Assembly: GCA_029057255.1 (NCBI GenBank) | Contig: JAICZO010000176.1 | Coordinates: 1 to 13,392, forward strand | Direction of reading: 5' to 3' | Length of the DNA: 13,392 bases | Source: Muribaculaceae bacterium | GTDB lineage: Bacteria; Bacteroidota; Bacteroidia; Bacteroidales; Muribaculaceae | Shown: positions 6,000-12,353 of the stretch, one piece after another | How the letters are laid out: every line of letters begins with the position of its first letter | Position numbering within the stretch: the stretch's first letter is position 1 | Program-made: the position numbers and the translations under genes | The notes under the pieces: generated by a model | What the model saw: the letters and a program-made list of their open reading frames with translations, nothing else | The model's database searches: none | What the model was told of the DNA's origin: nothing

Positions 6000-6914
6000 T
6001 CAGCGACGGCGGAAGCGCAGTGTGCCGCCATAGAGCGGCATATTGAGCCGCAACACCTTGCCCTCAATCTCAAAATCAGCGCTGGTCTCGCGGTCGAGCG
6101 CTCTGCCTGAAGCATCGAGCCACTCGAGATCATAGTGTCCGGCAAAGGGCGTCGGTCTGAGACGACCCTTAATCATCAGCGGACTCCAGCTGTCGGCGCC
6201 GTAACGCGCCCCGGAGAGATATACTATGTCGTAGCCCCCGCCGGCTGTGGCCTTGAGCGCTACGGTGTACTCGCCGCCAAGAAAAGCCTTGCCTTCCTTA
6301 AGGTCACGGTCAAGGTAGTGCCAGACGCCCTCGCGAGGGTCGTCCGAACGCTCGAGCGCAGCCTCAAAGGCGGCTACCGACTCACAGTCGGCAAACTCTG
6401 TCTGCGGCCGCGACTTATACCGCAAGCTGTTGCGAAGCTCCTCAAGAGCGATATCGGACGTGTATCCCACAAGCCCGGGCCTGCCGCTGTCGAAAGGCAC
6501 AGGAACGAGGCACTCCGATTTCTTGCCGCCGAGCGACACCGACGAACCCGTCCCGTCGGCACGCAGCACGGCCGAGAAGCCCGGCTCCGCAGCGGCATAC
6601 ATGCCCGTAAACTCTCCCGAGGCAATGGCGCTGTCGCCGGAGAAAACAGTATAGCGGGAAACAAAACCGAGCCGGGAATCGCACTGCACGACAGACGGTA
6701 TATCGAAGACAATAGAACGTCCGGCAGTGCTGTCGGAAGCGTTCCAGACAAGCGTGCAGCGCGCCGTGCGCGTCTTATGCGGCTTCAGTCGCAGATGATA
6801 GTCGACCGACTCAACGGCGTCGGCTATGGCGACGGTGTTCTCGCAAGGCAGGGCTGCCGCAGCCGTGAAGGCCGAAGCAAGACACAGCACAGGTATCAGA
6901 TCAGACAGTGCCAT
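6000..6914 (-). CDS. Secreted protein of unknown family, about 304 aa
   Basis: Last gene of the minus-strand operon. The start at 6914 (MALSDLIPVLCLASAFTAAAALP) gives a compact signal peptide and a 14-nt overlap with the 3' end of miaA. An upstream ATG at 6950 would add 12 residues and enlarge the overlap, so I prefer 6914. The Cys after ALP is not a lipobox because Pro precedes it. The mature protein has no membrane segment. It contains YHLRLKPHKTRTARCTLVW, a Gly/Ser-rich middle, and a C-terminal half of short repeated beta-strand-like pieces (GEYTVALKATAGGGYDIVYLSG, KGRLRPTPFAGHYDLEWLDASG, GTLRFRRR) suggestive of a beta-sandwich or lipocalin-like fold. I do not recognise the family. Operon position after miaA may only reflect cotranscription. 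Confidence 0.7.
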   Translation of the reverse strand: MALSDLIPVLCLASAFTAAAALPCENTVAIADAVESVDYHLRLKPHKTRTARCTLVWNASDSTAGRSIVFDIPSVVQCDSRLGFVSRYTVFSGDSAIASGEFTGMYAAAEPGFSAVLRADGTGSSVSLGGKKSECLVPVPFDSGRPGLVGYTSDIALEELRNSLRYKSRPQTEFADCESVAAFEAALERSDDPREGVWHYLDRDLKEGKAFLGGEYTVALKATAGGGYDIVYLSGARYGADSWSPLMIKGRLRPTPFAGHYDLEWLDASGRALDRETSADFEIEGKVLRLNMPLYGGTLRFRRR

Positions 6915-7839
6915 AGCCTGCAAGCCGCCGCACTTCTTCGGTAAAATCATCGTCGGGCATATCCCACGGCAGCCAGTGTATCGTGAAGCCGCGTCGCTCC
7001 ATACCTCTGAACCATGTCATCTGCCGCTTGGCAAACTGGTGTATGGCAGTCTCGAGCCCCTTCTCCATCTCCTCGCGCCCCATAGCGCCGACAAGATGCA
7101 GGGTGAGGAATTTGTACTCGAGACCGTAGTATATCAGGTCGTCGGGAGCTATGCCGCTGTCGATGAGGCGTCGCACTTCGTCGAGCATGTTCTCGCTGTC
7201 GAAGCGGCGGCGCATACGCTCGCTCACAAGCCTGCGCCGCTCGTCGCGCGGGATGTCGATGCCGATAATCAGACAGTCGGCAGGCTCCGGCTCGCGGGCC
7301 TTGCGTGCTTCGTCGGGATGCCCGGCATAGTAAGTCTCTATTTCGATGGCACGTACGGCACGCTTGACAGTGTCGACGTCGGTCGAGTTGTGAAGCTTCT
7401 TCATCGAGGCGAGCATCTCGGTCAGCTCCTCGAGCGTATGCCCCTCGAGCGAAGCTCTCAGCGCCGGATTCTCGGGCACTTCGGGCAACTCGAGGCCCTT
7501 CAGCAGCGACTCCACATACATGCCCGTGCCGCCGACGATGACAGGCAGGCGGTGGCGCGCACGGATGTCGGCTATGGCTTTGCGGCTGTCGCGCAGATAT
7601 TCGTAGAGATTGTATTTGTGTCCGGCCGGCGCTACGTCGATCAGATGATAGGGCACGTCGCCATACTCGGCGAGGTCCTTGCCCGTGCCGACATCCATGC
7701 CGGCATATACCTGCCGCGAGTCGGCACTGACAATCTCGCCGCCGAAGGCTCGTGCCAGGAGCACACCGCGACGCGTCTTGCCGCAGGCCGTAGGCCCTAC
7801 GACCGCTATCATACGGCGTGAGTCTGCTGCATCAGTCAT
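6901..7839 (-). CDS. miaA: tRNA dimethylallyltransferase (MiaA), 312 aa
   Basis: MiaA transfers a dimethylallyl group to N6 of A37 in tRNAs reading UNN codons. The P-loop GPTACGKT is at residues 15-22 (Cys where Ser is usual). SADSRQVYAGMDVGTGK follows from about residue 38, GGTGMYVESLLKGL from about 103, and QFAKRQMTWFRG, the tRNA-handling block, is at 268-279. The segment YYGLEYKFLTLHL replaces the usual GYKE-type motif; I recall this form from Bacteroidetes MiaA proteins. The start at 7839 was chosen because its ATGACTGA overlaps the upstream stop by 8 nt and puts the P-loop at the usual distance. ATGs at 7872 and 7812 are alternatives. The 3' end overlaps the next gene by 14 nt. Enzyme assignment is firm. 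Confidence 0.94.
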   Translation of the reverse strand: MTDAADSRRMIAVVGPTACGKTRRGVLLARAFGGEIVSADSRQVYAGMDVGTGKDLAEYGDVPYHLIDVAPAGHKYNLYEYLRDSRKAIADIRARHRLPVIVGGTGMYVESLLKGLELPEVPENPALRASLEGHTLEELTEMLASMKKLHNSTDVDTVKRAVRAIEIETYYAGHPDEARKAREPEPADCLIIGIDIPRDERRRLVSERMRRRFDSENMLDEVRRLIDSGIAPDDLIYYGLEYKFLTLHLVGAMGREEMEKGLETAIHQFAKRQMTWFRGMERRGFTIHWLPWDMPDDDFTEEVRRLAGYGTV

Positions 7840-9160
7840 GGTTTCGGGCTGTTGATTTGGGGCGGAAAACATCGGTCATGCGGTGCCATGCGCGGCGCGT
7901 GCGGAAAAAGAGACGGTCCTCGTTGTTGGACGCCACGTCGAACCATCGGCAGTCGTCGTAGTCGACATTCCACTGCTGCATGTCCTGCAGGCGGAATGTG
8001 GGACGGTAGTGCTTAATAGGGTAGAGCCGGTTGCCGTCACGGTCATATGTCTTCCACGCCATAGTCATGGTGTGTATGCGGAAGAGCTCGTTGGCAAGCA
8101 GCGGAGAGAGAGCGTTGGCGGCAAGAGCCGCGTCGATCATATACGGGTTGAACCACACGTCCTCGCCTGCCGCGGCGTCGCGGTGGCTGCTGTCGACGAA
8201 GGCCGCGTAGTGTATTATATTCGAGCCTTCGGCAAAGCCCTCGTTGGTGAAGCAGTAGCGGAGGGCGAAGTCAGTGATGCCGGTCTGCTCGGTGAGCATC
8301 AGCCTTGCCTGCGGCTCGCCTATGGAGCGGCAGCGGCCTACGACACACTCGGCGGGAGTATCCCACCGACCGTCACGGCCGCTGTGCAGCAGCAGGTCGC
8401 CGTCAGATATTATCATATATCGCACGACGGTCTTGTCGGAGCGTCCGGCGGTGGCATCCTCGAGCGCCTTGTAGAGGTTCTGCATGCTGATATAGCGTCC
8501 GCCCATGAAGAAGAGCGACAGCAGATACATCGCCACCGGCATTATATTGAAGAAAAAGCGGTCGGGGGCGTTCATGTCGGAGTTGATATACCGCGCGAAG
8601 TAGTACCAGTACTCGACACCGCCGAGAGTAAGGGCGAGCACCAGCAGTATGCCGGTCTGATACTTGCTCTCCTTGTAGTACAGCGTTGCCACCAGACTGT
8701 CGCCGGCATAGAAACCGTTGCGGCGCTGACACTCGCGGCAATGCCTCTGCCCCATGCCGAAGAAAAGCGACAGCACACAGAAGACGGCTGTCACGGGGAA
8801 GACGACAAGACATGTCACGAAGGGTATCTCGCTGTTGTACAGGTCAAGATGAATAACCGTCGGGACAAGCCAGTCGGTACAGAGAATGACTACGACAAAC
8901 ATCACCGCGGCTGTCAGCAGCAGTATCCTCGAGGACACCCTCACAATCAGCGAGCAGGAGCTGACGCCACTGTTGAGGTTGGCTCTCATCAGCGACACAA
9001 GCAGATAGCCCTCGGCAAGACACACAAAGGGTATCCATATCTTGGGCACGAATATCGCCAGCAGCAGCGGGAATGTCAGCGCGCCGACGGCGATGGCCCA
9101 GTTGCGCCATATTGCCGACAGCAGGCGGGCGGTGCGTTCTGTCACGTTGTTCTCTGCCAT
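7832..9160 (-). CDS. Six-helix membrane protein with degenerate NUDIX-like C-terminal domain, 442 aa
   Basis: The N-terminal half has about six hydrophobic helices, at roughly residues 19-38, 41-57, 79-95, 112-135, 168-188 and 203-220. A CxxC (RHCRECQRRNGFYAGD, Cys141 and Cys144) lies between helices four and five. The C-terminal half is soluble. Its stretch VRYMIISDGDLLLHSGRDGRWDTPAE...GEPQARLMLTEQTGI (about residues 246-295) follows the layout of a NUDIX domain: strand, 'LL', 'W-x-x-P', then a helix ending TGI. The NUDIX box residues are mostly lost, however (REUxEExG reads LMLTEQTG). This suggests a binding rather than a hydrolytic domain, if the fold is right. The start is 3 nt after the peptidase stop and the end overlaps miaA by 8 nt. 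No established function is known to me. Confidence 0.75.
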   Translation of the reverse strand: MAENNVTERTARLLSAIWRNWAIAVGALTFPLLLAIFVPKIWIPFVCLAEGYLLVSLMRANLNSGVSSCSLIVRVSSRILLLTAAVMFVVVILCTDWLVPTVIHLDLYNSEIPFVTCLVVFPVTAVFCVLSLFFGMGQRHCRECQRRNGFYAGDSLVATLYYKESKYQTGILLVLALTLGGVEYWYYFARYINSDMNAPDRFFFNIMPVAMYLLSLFFMGGRYISMQNLYKALEDATAGRSDKTVVRYMIISDGDLLLHSGRDGRWDTPAECVVGRCRSIGEPQARLMLTEQTGITDFALRYCFTNEGFAEGSNIIHYAAFVDSSHRDAAAGEDVWFNPYMIDAALAANALSPLLANELFRIHTMTMAWKTYDRDGNRLYPIKHYRPTFRLQDMQQWNVDYDDCRWFDVASNNEDRLFFRTRRAWHRMTDVFRPKSTARNHD

Positions 9161-9163
9161 GAC

Positions 9164-11365
9164 TTATCTGCCGAGTTTGCTGTCGAAGAATTCGAACATG
9201 CGGCCGTAGACCACCTGGCGGGCGTTGCAGCCGTTGATAGAGTGGTTCATCTGCGGGAACACGAACATATCGCACAGTATGCCGGCCGACTGGAGCGTCG
9301 ACACGAACTGCAGTGCGTTGGCAGGGTGCACGTTGTCGTCGGCTGTGCCGTACATCACCAGCAGAGGGCAGGCGAGATGGAGGGCACGCAGCAGTGCCGA
9401 CGACTCGTTATATCCCTTTTCGTTCTGCTGGGGCGTGAGCATGAAGCGCTCGGTGTAGACCGTGTCATAGAAACGCCAGTCGGTAACAGGGGCTATCGAC
9501 ACGGCGGCGGCGAAGGGGCAGTCGTCGGCCGTGGCGCACATCAGCGCCTCATAGCCGCCGTAGCTCCAGCCGTAGATGCCTATCTTCGAGCCGTCGACAT
9601 AAGGCAGCGATGCGGCATAGCGCGCGCCGGCAATCTGGTCGATGGTCTCGTAGTGGCCGAGATTCTTGTATACGATGTTGCGGAAGGCAGTGCCGCGGCC
9701 ACCGGTGCCGCGTCCGTCGACACACAGTATGATATATCCGCGCGAGGCATAGTAGTCCTCCCAGTCGAGAGTCCACTTGTCGAGCACCTGCTGCGAGCCG
9801 GGGCCGCTGTACTGGCTCATGATGACGGGGTAGCGCTTCGATGCCGAGAAGTCGCGGGGCTTGACGATATATGCGTTAAGCTCGATGCCGCCTTCGCCGG
9901 GAATCTTGATGAACTCCTTGACAGCCTTGAGGGCAGCGGCCTTGGCAGCATAAGCCTTGTTGTCGGCAAGCGTGCGCAGCTCCTTGCCGTCGGCCTTGCG
10001 GAGGGTATAGACGGGCGCCTGCTGCGATGTGCTGTGGCTCAGCAGCATAGCCGTGCAACCGGGGGCAAAGCTTGCCGCCGACGTGCCTTTGTCGGGGCTG
10101 ACAGCCTTGACGACGCCTTTGCGGTCGAGACGGTAGACGGTGCGGTCAAGAGGCGTGGGGGCGGCGGCGCGGTAGTAGTGGTTGCCGAGGGCGTCCGTAC
10201 CGTAGTAGTCGGTGGCGTCGGCACCCTGCGCGCTGATATCGCGGAGCTTTGAGCCTGAGTACGAGTACTCGTAGAAGCGTGTGAAACCGTCGGCCGTCGA
10301 TGCGATGACAAAGGAGTTCTCGCCGTAGCGTGCCGCGGTGTATGTCTCCTCCTCAATCCAGGCCTTGGCTTCCTCGGTGTAGACCGAGCGTGTCACCGTC
10401 GACTTGGGGTTGGCCATGAACAGCTCGAAACGGGTCTGGTCACGGTTGAGGGTCGACACCATGAGCATCGTCGGCTTGGGGCCGTAAGCTATGCGGGGGA
10501 TATAGTACGCAGAGCCGCCGGGCAGGTCGATCTGCTTGGTCTTGCGGGTCTCCACGTCGTAGCTGTGGACCGACACTACAGAGTTGGGCTTGCCTGCCAC
10601 GGGGTATTTGTAGCTCATGACGCCGGGGTAGAGCTCGTATTGCTCGCGGGCGTCGCATGTGCCGGCATAGACGGGCAGAGTGTATAGGGGCACCTGCGAC
10701 TCGTCGGAGCGCACGTAGCACAGGGTGAGGTTGTCGGGCGCCCACGACATCAGCGATGTCACGCCGAACTCCTCCTCATATGTCCAGTCGGTCGCACCGT
10801 TGATGATGCGCCCCGGCTCGCCGTCGGTCGTTACGGCCACCTCGGTGCCGTAGTCGAGCTTGGCGGCGTGGATGTTGTTGCCGGCGACGAATGCCACCAT
10901 ACGCGAGTCGGGCGAGAACATAGGCACGCTCTGGCGCGGATGCTGCGTCGACAGAGGCTTGAGGAGGCGCGAACGCACCTCATAGACGTAGTACTCCGCC
11001 GTGGTCGAGCGACGGTATACGGCCTCGCTGTTGCGCCACACAAGTATCTTGGAAGCGTCGGGGCTGAGGGTAAAGCCCTCGAAGTCGGGCAGGACAGTCT
11101 CGCGTGTATGCGTGATGTCGAAGAGGGTCTCTCCTTCCTTGCCGCTGTCTATATCCTTGATGACGAGACGTCGGCCGTCATCGCTGCGCTCCACATAGCT
11201 CTTGCCGTCAGGCATGAAGACTACGGATGCGGAAGCGGGGGTTGATGCCGGCGCACAGTACGCCGACAGATCGCTCACAGTGCGGCTGCGCTGCGAGCCT
11301 ATTGCGCCCCATGCAGTGGCGGTGGCGCCGAGCAGGAGCAGTGTCAGTGTATATTTAATTTTCAT
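9164..11365 (-). CDS. dpp4: Dipeptidyl peptidase IV, S9B serine peptidase, 733 aa
   Basis: Cleaves N-terminal Xaa-Pro or Xaa-Ala dipeptides from peptides outside the cytoplasm. A signal peptide (MKIKYTLTLLLLGATATAWGA) is followed by a beta-propeller (about residues 40-480) that carries DWTYEEEFG. Its Glu198/Glu199 pair is the DPP IV hallmark for binding the substrate N terminus. The C-terminal alpha/beta hydrolase domain shows YPVIMSQYSGPGSQQV, the nucleophile motif GWSYGGY (Ser601), GTADDNVH (Asp676/Asp677) and QMNHSING (His708), so the triad is complete. The open frame extends upstream to 11941, but that would run through the divergent promoter and the AraC gene. The ATG at 11365 begins the signal peptide and is the correct start. 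It is first in a four-gene operon. Length is normal for bacterial DPP IV. Confidence 0.95.
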   Translation of the reverse strand: MKIKYTLTLLLLGATATAWGAIGSQRSRTVSDLSAYCAPASTPASASVVFMPDGKSYVERSDDGRRLVIKDIDSGKEGETLFDITHTRETVLPDFEGFTLSPDASKILVWRNSEAVYRRSTTAEYYVYEVRSRLLKPLSTQHPRQSVPMFSPDSRMVAFVAGNNIHAAKLDYGTEVAVTTDGEPGRIINGATDWTYEEEFGVTSLMSWAPDNLTLCYVRSDESQVPLYTLPVYAGTCDAREQYELYPGVMSYKYPVAGKPNSVVSVHSYDVETRKTKQIDLPGGSAYYIPRIAYGPKPTMLMVSTLNRDQTRFELFMANPKSTVTRSVYTEEAKAWIEEETYTAARYGENSFVIASTADGFTRFYEYSYSGSKLRDISAQGADATDYYGTDALGNHYYRAAAPTPLDRTVYRLDRKGVVKAVSPDKGTSAASFAPGCTAMLLSHSTSQQAPVYTLRKADGKELRTLADNKAYAAKAAALKAVKEFIKIPGEGGIELNAYIVKPRDFSASKRYPVIMSQYSGPGSQQVLDKWTLDWEDYYASRGYIILCVDGRGTGGRGTAFRNIVYKNLGHYETIDQIAGARYAASLPYVDGSKIGIYGWSYGGYEALMCATADDCPFAAAVSIAPVTDWRFYDTVYTERFMLTPQQNEKGYNESSALLRALHLACPLLVMYGTADDNVHPANALQFVSTLQSAGILCDMFVFPQMNHSINGCNARQVVYGRMFEFFDSKLGR

Positions 11366-11392
11366 AGAATCATATGACGGATTGATGAGACT

Positions 11393-11410
11393 ACAAAAGT
11401 AAACAAAAGT
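11393..11410. repeat. Direct repeat ACAAAAGT x2, 10-bp period, at the dpp4 promoter
   Basis: ACAAAAGT occurs at 11393-11400 and again at 11403-11410, separated by AA. The two half-sites therefore sit one helical turn apart on the same DNA face, an arrangement used by AraC-type regulators. It covers the -7 element of the peptidase operon. A role as operator is inference. Confidence 0.5.
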
Positions 11411-11427
11411 TGGCATTAAAAGGTCAA
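11394..11427 (-). promoter_or_regulatory. Promoter of the dpp4 operon
   Basis: Read on the minus strand, TACTTTTG (11401 to 11394) fits the -7 consensus TAnnTTTG and would start transcription about 20-25 nt before the ATG at 11365. A TTG (complement of 11425-11427) lies 23 nt further up, longer than the ideal 19-21, so the -33 box is weak. The -7 element lies inside the direct repeat at 11393-11410. Confidence 0.6.
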
Positions 11428-11441
11428 TTTTATATAAAATT
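11426..11441. repeat. 16-bp perfect palindrome between divergent promoters
   Basis: AATTTTATATAAAATT is perfectly self-complementary and lies between the dpp4 and AraC-gene promoters. It is AT-only, so some of the symmetry may be chance in an AT-rich spacer. A protein-binding site is plausible. Confidence 0.5.
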
Positions 11442-11509
11442 ATATTGGGGCGGAAACGAAACCATACCGCCGCAAAGACGTTTCCGGGATATAATTGCCG
11501 GGCGTTTTC

Positions 11510-11540
11510 TTTGTCGGTACGCATGAATTGTATAACTTTG
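11510..11540 (+). promoter_or_regulatory. Consensus promoter of the AraC-type gene
   Basis: TTTG at 11510-11513, 19 nt spacing, and TAACTTTG at 11533-11540 match the Bacteroidetes consensus. Transcription would start near 11546, leaving only about 10 nt before the ATG at 11556. This rules out the upstream ATGs at 11445 and 11523 as starts for this transcript. Confidence 0.8.
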
Positions 11541-11555
11541 CTGCTGAAATTCTTC

Positions 11556-12185
11556 ATGAAAAACATTCTTAATCTTATATCGGTCGCAACGACAGGCGTT
11601 CCTGCACATGCTGTAGTGCCATTATGGAACACATGTCTGTCAATAGCCCTCGGCGTAGCAGTTGCAGGATTGGCTATCTGGTTTATATACTCGAGAGCCG
11701 GGCTCATACGACGCATACGCGACCTCGAGAAAGAGTCTGACGAGAAGGCCATGCACGATGTGAATAACAAGCAAAATGACACAGACTCCCCTGCACGCGT
11801 AGCGGCAAAGAAGCAAGTCCCGGCCGACGACACTCCCAAGACTAAACAACTGACAAGAGCCGAGCAGGCTCTGCTGAACAGAATCGACAAGATAATCGCC
11901 GACAACATCGCGTCGTCGGATTTCGGCGTGGACTTCATCATAGAGCGTATAGCAATAAGCCGCTCGGTATTCTACAGCCGATTCAAGGAGATAACGGGCA
12001 TGACCATAGGCGCTTACATCAACGATTTCAAGGTGCGATTCGCAAAAAAAATGCTCGAGAACCCGGCGTTAAGCATCAACGACATATCATACAGACTCGG
12101 CTTCAAGTCGCAGCGCTATTTCAGCACATTCTTCAAAGAGCATACCGGCATGTCGCCGACAGCATTCCGCAGCCACGAACCATGA
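11556..12185 (+). CDS. Membrane-anchored AraC-family transcription regulator, 209 aa
   Basis: The start at 11556 is set by the promoter just upstream and gives a 209-residue protein. One transmembrane helix lies at about residues 24-46 (WNTCLSIALGVAVAGLAIWFIYS), preceded by about 20 residues and followed by basic residues (RIRD), so the C-terminal part should be cytoplasmic. A polar, partly helical linker (50-98) leads to a full AraC/XylS DNA-binding domain (about 100-206) with two helix-turn-helix units. The second contains INDISYRLGFKSQRYFSTFFKEHTGMSP, close to the family signature. The domain resembles the output domain of Bacteroidetes hybrid two-component regulators. No sensor, kinase or receiver domain is present. 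By eye the gene is less GC-rich than its neighbours. It is divergent from dpp4 and precedes the FN3 protein. Confidence 0.88.
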   Translation: MKNILNLISVATTGVPAHAVVPLWNTCLSIALGVAVAGLAIWFIYSRAGLIRRIRDLEKESDEKAMHDVNNKQNDTDSPARVAAKKQVPADDTPKTKQLTRAEQALLNRIDKIIADNIASSDFGVDFIIERIAISRSVFYSRFKEITGMTIGAYINDFKVRFAKKMLENPALSINDISYRLGFKSQRYFSTFFKEHTGMSPTAFRSHEP

Positions 12186-12252
12186 TGGCATAAAGCCGCC
12201 GGGCAGCCCCCCTGTAAAGACAAAAAGATACACGTAGTTAAATTTTATTGGC

Positions 12253-12278
12253 TATTTGTTTGCTCATGTAAACAAATA
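12253..12278. repeat. 9-bp inverted repeat inside the FN3-protein promoter
   Basis: TATTTGTTT (12253-12261) and AAACAAATA (12270-12278) are reverse complements with an 8-nt spacer. The site overlaps the -33 box and fills the space to the -7 element. It includes GTAAACAAA (12268-12276), which also occurs at 11399-11407 in the dpp4 promoter. An operator role is inferred. Confidence 0.5.
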
Positions 12279-12290
12279 ACCCTACCTTTG
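12259..12290 (+). promoter_or_regulatory. Promoter of the secreted FN3/choice-of-anchor gene
   Basis: TTTG at 12259-12262, 20 nt spacing, and TACCTTTG at 12283-12290 fit the Bacteroidetes consensus. Transcription would start near 12296, giving a leader of about 58 nt before the ATG at 12354. The 168-nt gap after the AraC gene holds no intrinsic terminator that I can see. Confidence 0.75.
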
Positions 12291-12353
12291 CTCACACAAA
12301 CCACATTTCAATAACACCGGCATTCAGTGCTGAATCGGATTCCACCTTATTAT

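Noticed and set aside
6826..7821. 331-codon plus-strand open frame
   Set aside because: Antisense to miaA, whose motifs are unmistakable.
7883..10252. 789-codon plus-strand open frame
   Set aside because: It lies antisense to the well-supported pseudo-NUDIX membrane protein and DPP IV genes. Its translation is low-quality (His, Val and Gly runs) with no domain; GC-rich codon use keeps the frame open.
11445..11555. N-terminal extension of the AraC reading frame (ATGs at 11445 and 11523)
   Set aside because: A consensus promoter at 11510-11540 lies downstream of both ATGs; the ATG at 11556 fits the transcript.
11366..11941. N-terminal extension of the DPP IV reading frame
   Set aside because: It would run through the divergent promoter and the AraC coding region. 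The signal peptide begins at 11365 and a -7 element lies just upstream.
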